A stretch of 64,000 bases of DNA. Source: Limimaricola sp. (GTDB lineage Bacteria; Pseudomonadota; Alphaproteobacteria; Rhodobacterales; Rhodobacteraceae). A model generated the notes under the pieces. It saw only the letters and a program-made list of their open reading frames with translations. It was not told where the DNA came from and did not search any database. The position numbers and the translations under genes were made by a program. The DNA is taken from the NCBI RefSeq assembly GCF_016125575.1, contig NZ_WGLM01000004.1:250501-314500 (forward strand). The letters are read 5' to 3'. This document shows, piece by piece, positions 36,786 to 43,991 of this stretch (position 1 is its first letter; every line of letters starts with the position of its first letter).

Positions 36786-37773
36786 TGTCACCGTCCGTAG
36801 TGGCCTCGAAACCCAGCGTCTCGGGCGCAAATTCGTAATGCGCGCCGCAGAACTGGCAATCTGCCGTCACGATCCCTTCGGGCGTGGTCATGTGACCGAT
36901 GTCCTTGGCCGAGTAGATCGACAGCGTCTGCCGCACTTTTTCCTCGGAACAGGAACAGCCGAAGACCACCGGCTGCGGATCGAAGACGCGCGGACCTTCC
37001 TCGTGAAACAGCCGGACCAGCAGGTCTGTCGGCTGCACAGACGGGCCGATCAATTCCAGCGCCTCGACGGTATCAAGCAGGATGTTCGCGCGGTTCCAGT
37101 TGTCTCCGTCCTCGCCATCAAGGATATCGGCCGCGGCCAGAAGACCGCCTTCACCCGAGCCGCCGCCGGTGGCAAAGGGTGACGCCTTCGGCATGTGCTG
37201 CAACATCACGCCGCCGGCGCGCCAATGCTCTCCCTGCCCCGGCACGCGCGAGCGGCCAGAGGTCAGCTGGAATCGCGTCGGTAGCTGTTCGGATTGCGAG
37301 AAATACGTCTCTGCACAGGCCGAAAGCGAACCACCGGCGATGGGCGTGATGCCCTGGTAAGGCACCGTGCCCTCGCCCTGGTCGATCAGGATCGCGAAAT
37401 AGCCCTTGCCGATCTGGCCGAACGGATCGGCGGCCGGATCAAGCCGCTCTGCGTCGAAACTGGCCCAGGCCCGGATGCGCGCCGGTGTGCCCTCTTCCGT
37501 TGGCCCGTAGTAATCGGTCGCGATCAGCCGCGCGGGGCCGTCGCCCCGGACCTGCAACGAAAGCTTCCAGCGCAGCTTGATCGTCTGGCCGATCAGCGCG
37601 GTCAGCAGCGCCATTTCCGCCACGAGCGACTCGATCGGCGCGGGATAGGCGTGCTGGGTCAGCACGCGGTCCAGCACGCCGTCAAGGCGGGCGACGCGGC
37701 CGCGAATGTCCGAACGGTCAAGCTGGAACGGCAGGACGGTGTCGTCCCAGGCTATACGGGCGCCAAGGGTCAT
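36775..37773 (-). CDS. hslO: Redox-regulated chaperone Hsp33
   Basis: This 332-residue cytoplasmic holdase is activated by oxidation. The redox zinc site is visible as CSCSEEK and CQFC near residues 276-310. ATG 37773 (MTLGARIAWDDTVLPFQ) has AAGGAAAGCTC upstream; longer in-frame starts are less likely. It is the first gene of an operon with a NUDIX gene and cca, with a promoter at 37812-37839. Confidence 0.93.
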   Translation of the reverse strand: MTLGARIAWDDTVLPFQLDRSDIRGRVARLDGVLDRVLTQHAYPAPIESLVAEMALLTALIGQTIKLRWKLSLQVRGDGPARLIATDYYGPTEEGTPARIRAWASFDAERLDPAADPFGQIGKGYFAILIDQGEGTVPYQGITPIAGGSLSACAETYFSQSEQLPTRFQLTSGRSRVPGQGEHWRAGGVMLQHMPKASPFATGGGSGEGGLLAAADILDGEDGDNWNRANILLDTVEALELIGPSVQPTDLLVRLFHEEGPRVFDPQPVVFGCSCSEEKVRQTLSIYSAKDIGHMTTPEGIVTADCQFCGAHYEFAPETLGFEATTDGDSDA

Positions 37774-37811
37774 GAGCTTTCCTTGCGATGTGGGATTTGG
37801 CATATCCGGTC

Positions 37812-37839
37812 CATATAGGCGGGGCAAGGCGCGGACCAA
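37812..37839 (-). promoter_or_regulatory. Promoter of hslO-NUDIX-cca
   Basis: On the minus strand TTGGTC (37839-37834) and TATATG (37817-37812) are separated by 16 nt. It overlaps the region just before the divergent NUDIX gene at 37850. Confidence 0.5.
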
Positions 37840-37849
37840 GAGGCACGAC

Positions 37850-38305
37850 ATGACCAGACGTTTCGGCGAACCGGTCCAGACCGACCGGCGCTATATCCGC
37901 AGGCCGGGCGTTTATGCGATCCTGCCGCGTCAGGGGCAGCTTCTGCTAACCTTCCAGGCAGAGCCGCGGCCCGAGGTGCAATTGCCCGGCGGCGGCATCG
38001 ATCCGGGCGAATCGCCGCTGCAGGCATTGCACCGCGAGGTGTACGAGGAAACCGGCTGGCGCATCGGTAGGGCACAGCGGCTGGGGGCCTATCGCCGCTA
38101 CACCTACATGCCGGAATACGATCTCTGGGCCGAGAAGATCTGCCACATCTACGTCGCCCTTCCCGTGCGCTCACTGGGCGCGCCGACCGAACCCGGCCAT
38201 CTCGCGCTGTGGATGCCCACCGCGATGGCGCTGGAAGAATTGGCCAACAGTGGCGAGGTGGCGTTTCTGGACAACTGGCTGCGGCGAGGCGGCTCTGGCG
38301 CCTGA
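37850..38305 (+). CDS. NUDIX hydrolase
   Basis: This 151-residue NUDIX protein has the box [24 protein letters not shown] (near residues 48-70). [24 protein letters not shown] precedes it, as in a group of short NUDIX proteins common in roseobacters. The substrate is unknown. It diverges from hslO (76-nt gap) and lies 74 nt before argG, which has its own promoter. Confidence 0.85.
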   Translation: MTRRFGEPVQTDRRYIRRPGVYAILPRQGQLLLTFQAEPRPEVQLPGGGIDPGESPLQALHREVYEETGWRIGRAQRLGAYRRYTYMPEYDLWAEKICHIYVALPVRSLGAPTEPGHLALWMPTAMALEELANSGEVAFLDNWLRRGGSGA

Positions 38306-38320
38306 CACCCCTGCGCCAAC

Positions 38321-38349
38321 TTGCCCCGCCCCCGGAAAACCGCTATCGG
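38321..38349 (+). promoter_or_regulatory. Promoter of argG
   Basis: TTGCCC (38321-38326) and TATCGG (38344-38349) are separated by 17 nt, 30 nt before the argG ATG. Confidence 0.5.
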
Positions 38350-38379
38350 CTGCGACCGACTGTCCTGACGGAGGCCGCC

Positions 38380-39606
38380 ATGTCCGCGCCCAAGAAAGTT
38401 GTCCTTGCCTATTCTGGTGGTCTCGACACCTCGATCATCCTGAAATGGCTGCAGACCGAATACGGGTGCGAGGTGGTGACCTTTACCGCCGACCTGGGCC
38501 AGGGCGAAGAGTTGGAGCCCGCGCGGCAAAAGGCGATCCTTCTGGGGATCAAGCCCGAGAACATCCACATCGAGGACGTACGCGAGGAATTCGTGCGCGA
38601 CTTCGTCTTCCCGATGTTCCGCGCCAACGCGCTGTACGAGGGTCTGTACCTGCTCGGGACCTCCATCGCGCGGCCGCTGATTTCCAAACGCTTGGTCGAG
38701 ATTGCCGCCGAATGCGGCGCCGATGCCGTGGCGCATGGTGCCACCGGCAAGGGCAATGACCAGGTCCGTTTCGAGCTGTCGGCCTATGCGCTGAACCCCG
38801 ACATCAAGGTGATCGCGCCGTGGCGGCTGTGGGACCTGACCAGCCGCACGCGCCTTCTGGCCTTTGCCGAGGCGAACCAGATTCCCATCGCCAAGGACAA
38901 GCGTGGCGAAGCGCCGTTCAGCGTGGATGCGAACCTGCTGCACACCTCGTCCGAGGGCAAGGTTCTGGAAGATCCGGGGCAGGAAGCGCCGGAATACGTT
39001 TACCAGCGCACCGTCGACCCCGAGAAAGCGCCCGATACGCCCGAAATGGTCGAGATCGGGTTCGAGCGGGGCGATGCAGTCTCTATCAACGGCGAAACGC
39101 TGTCGCCCGCCGCGATCCTGACGCGCCTGAACGAGCTGGGCGGCAAGCATGGGGTGGGCCGGCTGGACCTGGTGGAAAACCGGTTCGTCGGCATGAAATC
39201 GCGCGGGATCTATGAAACCCCCGGCGGCACGATCCTGCTGGAGGCGCATCGCGGGATCGAGCAGATCACGCTCGACAGCGGGTCGGGGCACCTGAAGGAT
39301 TCGATCATGCCGCGCTATGCCGAGCTGATCTACAATGGCTTCTGGTTCAGCCCCGAGCGCGAAGCGTTGCAGGCGCTGATCGACAAGACGCAAGAACATG
39401 TGACGGGCACCGTGCGGGTAAAGCTTTACAAGGGGTCGGCCCGGACGGTGGCCCGCTGGTCGGACCGGTCGCTTTATTCCGAGGCGCATGTGACCTTCGA
39501 GGAAGATGCCGGCGCCTACGACCAGAAGGACGCGCAGGGCTTCATCAAGCTCAACGCGCTGCGGCTGAAACTGATCGCGACGCGCGCCCGGCGGCTAAAG
39601 GGCTAA
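38380..39606 (+). CDS. argG: Argininosuccinate synthase
   Basis: This 408-residue enzyme joins citrulline and aspartate with [23 protein letters not shown] (residues 5-24) holds the ATP pyrophosphatase loop [22 protein letters not shown] (near 125) and the later [19 protein letters not shown]-type segment are typical. The start ATG 38380 is preceded by GGAGGCC. A double hairpin follows the stop. Confidence 0.97.
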   Translation: MSAPKKVVLAYSGGLDTSIILKWLQTEYGCEVVTFTADLGQGEELEPARQKAILLGIKPENIHIEDVREEFVRDFVFPMFRANALYEGLYLLGTSIARPLISKRLVEIAAECGADAVAHGATGKGNDQVRFELSAYALNPDIKVIAPWRLWDLTSRTRLLAFAEANQIPIAKDKRGEAPFSVDANLLHTSSEGKVLEDPGQEAPEYVYQRTVDPEKAPDTPEMVEIGFERGDAVSINGETLSPAAILTRLNELGGKHGVGRLDLVENRFVGMKSRGIYETPGGTILLEAHRGIEQITLDSGSGHLKDSIMPRYAELIYNGFWFSPEREALQALIDKTQEHVTGTVRVKLYKGSARTVARWSDRSLYSEAHVTFEEDAGAYDQKDAQGFIKLNALRLKLIATRARRLKG

Positions 39607-39660
39607 GGGGGCGCTGCCCCCGCGCCTGCGGCGCTCCCCCGGAGTATTTCAAGCCAGAAG
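39607..39660. repeat. REP-like double hairpin after argG
   Basis: Two adjacent hairpins are present: GGGGGC-GCT-GCCCCC (39607-39621) and GCGCC-TGC-GGCGC (39622-39634). They are followed by TCCCCCGGAGTATTTC and a purine-rich GAAGAAGAT tail. I recognise this arrangement as a recurrent intergenic element in Rhodobacterales genomes. It may also act as the argG terminator or as an mRNA end protector. Confidence 0.6.
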
Positions 39661-39664
39661 AAGA

Positions 39665-40369
39665 TCAGGGCGTCAGGCGGCGCTGGTGCAGCGCGCTGTA
39701 GAACGGTATCGCCGCATCGGCGAGGGCCGCTTCGTCACCCGCAAGTTCGGGTAGCGGCCCCTCCGGGCCGGCGAACCCGGTGCTGCGGTGGACGGCGCCA
39801 TACCAGTGCGACGCCCAGACACCATCCTCGGGGCGGCCACCGGCGGGCCAGTGCAGCATCGCCGAATCCCACGGCAGGTCGATTTCAACGCACAGGCGGC
39901 GCAACATGGTTTCCGGATCAGCCCGGATATCGGCGCTGTCGATGACAAGCCCGCCAAGCATATCGAAAATGCGCGCCTGCTGGGCAAACCCTATATCCTC
40001 CAGCGTCATTGCATCACGCTTCGCGCCGTAGCTGGTGATCACGCGGGCGGGGTGACGAATGAGATGGATATTCACGCAGTCCTTCGCCCAGTCGAGCGGC
40101 AAACCGGCGACCATATGGTGCGCCATGTGTTTCATGTAGAGGTGCGGCTTGCCTCCCGGGATCGGGCCAAGACAGGCCTGTGCGACCTTGTCAGGGTCGT
40201 TTTCCTGGGTGGCGAGGATGGCCTCTCGCATCGGGTGGTCGGCCCCGGATGCGGCAAGAAAGGCAGCGTAGAATGGCTCGTCCATGACCGCGAAATCTGG
40301 GCGGGCGCCAAAGGCGTACATCATCGTGGTCGACAGGTTTCGCGGCCCCGACCACATCGCAATGCGCAT
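39665..40369 (-). CDS. Sulfotransferase-like protein linked to a class IV aminotransferase
   Basis: This 234-residue protein begins MRIAMWSGPRNLSTTMMYAFGARPDFAVMDEPFY, where SGPRNLSTTMM resembles the 5'-phosphosulfate loop of sulfotransferases, and IRHPARVITSYGAK resembles the 3'-phosphate motif. Whether it transfers sulfate is not shown. The ATG 40369 overlaps the aminotransferase stop as TGATG; a GTG three codons earlier is also open. Strict coupling to the aminotransferase suggests a shared substrate. Confidence 0.75.
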   Translation of the reverse strand: MRIAMWSGPRNLSTTMMYAFGARPDFAVMDEPFYAAFLAASGADHPMREAILATQENDPDKVAQACLGPIPGGKPHLYMKHMAHHMVAGLPLDWAKDCVNIHLIRHPARVITSYGAKRDAMTLEDIGFAQQARIFDMLGGLVIDSADIRADPETMLRRLCVEIDLPWDSAMLHWPAGGRPEDGVWASHWYGAVHRSTGFAGPEGPLPELAGDEAALADAAIPFYSALHQRRLTP

Positions 40370-41277
40370 CAGGCACACTCCCGTGCGATCAGGTCCTTGT
40401 AGAGCGCGCGCAAGCGCGTCGTGATCGGGCCCAGTTGCCCGGTGCCGATCTGTCGGCCGTCAATGCTGCCAACCGGCGTTTGCGCGCCGAAGGTGCCGGT
40501 CAAGAACGCCTCGTCCGCACCGTAGGTATCGACCAGGCTGAAGTTCCGCTCGAAAACCGGGATGTCATTGGCCCGGCAGAGGTCAATCACCTTCTGCCGG
40601 GTGATGCCGTTCATGCAGTAATCGCCGGTACTGGTCCAAACCTGGCCCTTGCGCACGATGAAGAAGTTGCACGCATTGGTGGTGTTCACGAAACCATGCA
40701 CATCAAGCATCAGCGCCTCGTCCGCGCCGGCCTTTTCAGCGGCGATGCAGGCGAGGATGCAGTTCAGCTTGGAATGGCTGTTAAGTTTCGGGTCCTGCGT
40801 CATCGGCAGGCCGCGCAGGTGCGGCACGGTGGCCAGGCGCACGGGCCGGGGAATTGCGGGCTGCGAGTGTTCGATGATGATGACGATCGTCGGTCCGGAA
40901 CGGCTGAGCGAGGGGTGCTGGAACGGGTGTACCTTGACGCCGCGGGTGACCATCAGCCGGGCATGGGCGTCTGTCGTCATGCCATTGGCGTTTTGCGTGT
41001 CTATCAAGGCGGAAATGACGCCCTGCCGATCCATCCCGATATCAAGGTCAATGGCCTTGGCCGCCTCGAACAAACGGTCCATGTGCTCGTCGAGAAAGGC
41101 CCAGCGGCCGTTGTAAAGGCGCAACCCCTCCCACACCCCGTCGCCCAGCATGAACCCGCTGTCATAGACGCTGACGCGCGCCTCTGCCTTGGGCACGATG
41201 CGCCCATCGACATAGATCAGGATCTGCTCGTTCCGGGCGTCCTCTTCGGCCTGGTGTGTGGTGACGTGATCGGTCAT
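40369..41277 (-). CDS. Class IV aminotransferase (branched-chain or D-amino-acid type)
   Basis: This 302-residue PLP enzyme has YVDGRIVPKAEARVSVYDSGFMLGDGVWEGLRLYNGR (class IV N-terminus). DPKLNSHSKLNCILA holds the probable PLP lysine (one of those at 164-170), and GITRQKVIDLC is the cofactor-phosphate loop. AAGGAGACCCCAAA precedes the ATG. It resembles IlvE and D-amino-acid aminotransferases but the LNSHSKLN sequence is unlike classic IlvE, so substrate is open. It is coupled to a sulfotransferase-like gene. Confidence 0.85.
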   Translation of the reverse strand: MTDHVTTHQAEEDARNEQILIYVDGRIVPKAEARVSVYDSGFMLGDGVWEGLRLYNGRWAFLDEHMDRLFEAAKAIDLDIGMDRQGVISALIDTQNANGMTTDAHARLMVTRGVKVHPFQHPSLSRSGPTIVIIIEHSQPAIPRPVRLATVPHLRGLPMTQDPKLNSHSKLNCILACIAAEKAGADEALMLDVHGFVNTTNACNFFIVRKGQVWTSTGDYCMNGITRQKVIDLCRANDIPVFERNFSLVDTYGADEAFLTGTFGAQTPVGSIDGRQIGTGQLGPITTRLRALYKDLIARECA

Positions 41278-41298
41278 TTTGGGGTCTCCTTGCCGGGC

Positions 41299-41327
41299 AC
41301 GCTAGGGCGGCACCGGAAATGTTCCAA
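41299..41327 (-). promoter_or_regulatory. Promoter of the aminotransferase/sulfotransferase-like pair
   Basis: On the minus strand TTGGAA (41327-41322) and TAGCGT (41304-41299) are separated by 17 nt, about 20 nt before the ATG. Confidence 0.45.
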
Positions 41328-41409
41328 GAGATAAAGAGCGCGTGACCTGACGCGATTGCGCGTTGCGCGGGACAAATCAACGGCCGAGGATGCCTTCACG
41401 GAGGTTGCC

Positions 41410-41595
41410 ATGCGTATCCAGTTTCATGCTCTGAAACTCGCCATCGTCGCCTTGGCCATTTTGGCCAGCGCTGTCTTCGGTCCGCATCACGAGGCGGCCC
41501 GCACGGGTGGACCCGCAGCATTCGCGCAGAGGGCCGGCGCCGGGGCGGCCGCAGTTCAACACCATCGGTTTTCGGCCTTGCCGGACCTGATCTAG
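41410..41595 (+). CDS. Possible small secreted protein of unknown function
   Basis: This 61-codon frame starts at ATG 41410, 6 nt after a strong GGAGG. It encodes MRIQFHALKLAIVALAILASAVF, a good signal-peptide or membrane-helix sequence, followed by a short Ala/Gly/His-rich part. It ends 2 nt before the maeB stop on the other strand. I recognise no homologue. The ribosome-binding site and hydrophobic start argue for a gene; the short length and GC-rich setting argue for caution. Confidence 0.45.
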   Translation: MRIQFHALKLAIVALAILASAVFGPHHEAARTGGPAAFAQRAGAGAAAVQHHRFSALPDLI

Positions 41596-41597
41596 GT

Positions 41598-43865
41598 CTA
41601 GCGCCCGACGCCCTGAACCTGGCTGGCCGCCATGATTGCCATGTTCAGGATGTCGTTCACCGACGCGCCGCGCGAACAGATCTGGATGGGCTTTTCCACA
41701 CCAGTCAGGATCGGCCCGATCACCGTTGCGCCGGCCATCTCTTGTAGCAGCTTGACCGAGATCGAGGCGGAATGGCGCGCCGGCACGACCAGCACGTTGG
41801 CCGGGCCGGTCAGGCGCGAGAACGGGTAAAGCTCCATCGCCTTGAGGTTCAGCGCGACATCGGCGGTCATCTCGCCCTCGTATTCGAAATCCACCCCGCG
41901 TGCGTCCAGCACCCGTGGCGCCTGGTGCATCTTGGTGGCCCGTTCCGAGACCGGGTAGCCGAAGGTGGAGAAGGACAGGAACGCCACCCGCGGCGTCAGC
42001 CCAAGGTGACGCGCAACCTCGGCCCCCCGTTCGGCGATATCGGCCAGATCCTCTTCCTCGGGCCATTCGTGCACCAGCGTATCGCCAATCAGCACGATCC
42101 GGCCCTTGTTCAGCACCGCCGTCACGCCCACGGCGCCATTTTGGGCCTGCGCATCAAACACGTAGTTGATCTGTTCCAGCACGTTGGCGGCCTTGCGGGT
42201 GACGCCGGTGACCATCCCGTCGCAATGGCCATGCTGCAGCAGCAGAGCGGCGAAGACGTGACGGTCGCGCGCCGCTAGGCGGTGGATGTCAGCCTTGTCA
42301 AAACCCTTGCGCTGCAGGCGCGCGTAAAGGAAATCCTTCAGCAGATCGAGGTCGGGGGTGTTGGCCGCATTGACGACCTCGACCTCGGAAACCGCGTCGG
42401 CCAGACCCTCGGCGGTCAGACGTTCGGCCACGTCGACGGGGCGGCCCACGACCAGCGCCTTGCCAAGGCCCGACCGTTGGTAAAGCACCGCGGCGCGCAG
42501 CACGCGCGGATCGTTGCCTTCGGCAAAGACGATGCGCGCCTGCGCCTTGCGCGCGCGGGCATGCAGGCCGCGCAGCACCGCCGCCGTCGGGTCCATCCGC
42601 GATTTCAGTGACAGTTCATAGGCCTCCATGTCGACGATCGGGCGCCGGGCGACACCTGTCTCCATGCCCGCCTGCGCGACCGCGGGCGGCACCCGGAATA
42701 TCAGGCGCGGATCGAAGGGCGTTGGAATGATATAGTCTCTGCCAAAGCTCAACTTGGTGCCGTAGGCCATCGCCACTTCGTCCGGCACCTCCTCGCGCGC
42801 CAGCGCTGCCAGAGCCTGGGCGCAGGCGATCTTCATCTCGTCATTGATCGCCCGTGCGTGGATATCGAGCGCACCGCGAAAGAGGTAGGGAAAGCCCAGC
42901 ACGTTGTTGACCTGGTTGGGATAGTCGCTGCGCCCCGTGGCCACGATGGCATCGGACCGCACCGCGCGGGCCTCTTCGGGGGTAATCTCGGGATCGGGGT
43001 TGGCCATGGCGAAGATGACCGGATCGGGCGCCATGCTGGTGACCATTTCGGGTGTGACGGCGCCTTTGGCACTGACGCCAAGAAAAACATCGGCCCCCGC
43101 CATCGCGTCGGACAGCGTGCGCAACGTGGTGTTGGCCGCATGGGCCGATTTCCACTGGTTCATGCCCTCGGTGCGGCCCTGGTATATGACGCCCTTGGTG
43201 TCACACATGATGCAGTTGTCGTGACGCGCGCCCATCCGCTTGAGCAATTCCAGACATGCAATGCCGGCGGCACCAGCGCCGTTCAGCACAATGCGCACAT
43301 CCTCGATCTTCTTGCCGGTCAGGTGCAGCGCGTTGATCAGGCCGGCAGCGCAGATCACCGCAGTGCCGTGCTGGTCGTCATGGAAGACGGGGATGTCCAT
43401 CTCTTCCTTGAGGCGCTGTTCGATGATGAAGCATTCCGGCGCCTTGATATCTTCGAGGTTGATGCCTCCAAAGCTGGGACCCAGCAGGCGCACCGCTGCA
43501 CAGAACGCGTCAGGGTCTTCGGTATCAAGTTCGAGGTCGATCGAATTGACATCTGCGAAGCGTTTGAAGAGCACGGCCTTGCCCTCCATCACCGGCTTGG
43601 AAGCAAGCGCGCCGAGGTTTCCCAGTCCGAGAACCGCCGTGCCGTTCGAGATGACAGCGACAAGGTTGCCCTTGTTGGTGTAATCGTAAGCGGTTTCAGG
43701 GCTTTGCGCGATTTCCTCGCAGGGAATGGCGACGCCGGGGGAATAGGCAAGGCTGAGGTCGCGCTGGGTGGTCATCGGCACTGTCGCCGCCACCTCCCAC
43801 TTGCCCGGCGCGGGGTGCATGTGGAATGTCAGCGCGTCGGCGCGGGTGATCGGGGCCTTGGCCAT
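41598..43865 (-). CDS. maeB: NADP-type malic enzyme with C-terminal phosphotransacetylase-like domain
   Basis: This 755-residue protein decarboxylates malate to pyruvate, feeding acetyl-CoA and NADPH supply. The malic enzyme part (about 1-430) has LSLAYSPGVAIPCEEIA, VFHDDQHGTAVI and the dinucleotide loop VLNGAGAAGIACLELL. The C-terminal part (about 440-755) resembles phosphate acetyltransferase (HGHCDGMVTGVTRKAANVLE) and is thought to be regulatory in MaeB proteins. ATG 43865 follows GGGAGGACATCCA; a much longer in-frame reading would run into mutS and is rejected. Confidence 0.95.
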   Translation of the reverse strand: MAKAPITRADALTFHMHPAPGKWEVAATVPMTTQRDLSLAYSPGVAIPCEEIAQSPETAYDYTNKGNLVAVISNGTAVLGLGNLGALASKPVMEGKAVLFKRFADVNSIDLELDTEDPDAFCAAVRLLGPSFGGINLEDIKAPECFIIEQRLKEEMDIPVFHDDQHGTAVICAAGLINALHLTGKKIEDVRIVLNGAGAAGIACLELLKRMGARHDNCIMCDTKGVIYQGRTEGMNQWKSAHAANTTLRTLSDAMAGADVFLGVSAKGAVTPEMVTSMAPDPVIFAMANPDPEITPEEARAVRSDAIVATGRSDYPNQVNNVLGFPYLFRGALDIHARAINDEMKIACAQALAALAREEVPDEVAMAYGTKLSFGRDYIIPTPFDPRLIFRVPPAVAQAGMETGVARRPIVDMEAYELSLKSRMDPTAAVLRGLHARARKAQARIVFAEGNDPRVLRAAVLYQRSGLGKALVVGRPVDVAERLTAEGLADAVSEVEVVNAANTPDLDLLKDFLYARLQRKGFDKADIHRLAARDRHVFAALLLQHGHCDGMVTGVTRKAANVLEQINYVFDAQAQNGAVGVTAVLNKGRIVLIGDTLVHEWPEEEDLADIAERGAEVARHLGLTPRVAFLSFSTFGYPVSERATKMHQAPRVLDARGVDFEYEGEMTADVALNLKAMELYPFSRLTGPANVLVVPARHSASISVKLLQEMAGATVIGPILTGVEKPIQICSRGASVNDILNMAIMAASQVQGVGR

Positions 43866-43937
43866 TGGATGTCCTCCCAGACTTCCCTCTCGACATAGCC
43901 TTTTGCGATGCGCCGCCGCAACGTGGACGTTTTGCGC

Positions 43938-43966
43938 TTTGCCCCGCCGGGCGGCGCGGCTAGGGT
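43938..43966 (+). promoter_or_regulatory. Possible promoter of mutS
   Basis: TTTGCC (43938-43943) and TAGGGT (43961-43966) are separated by 17 nt, 25 nt before the mutS ATG. The spacer is very GC-rich. Confidence 0.4.
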
Positions 43967-43991
43967 CCGCCATACCAATCCGGGGAGAGGG

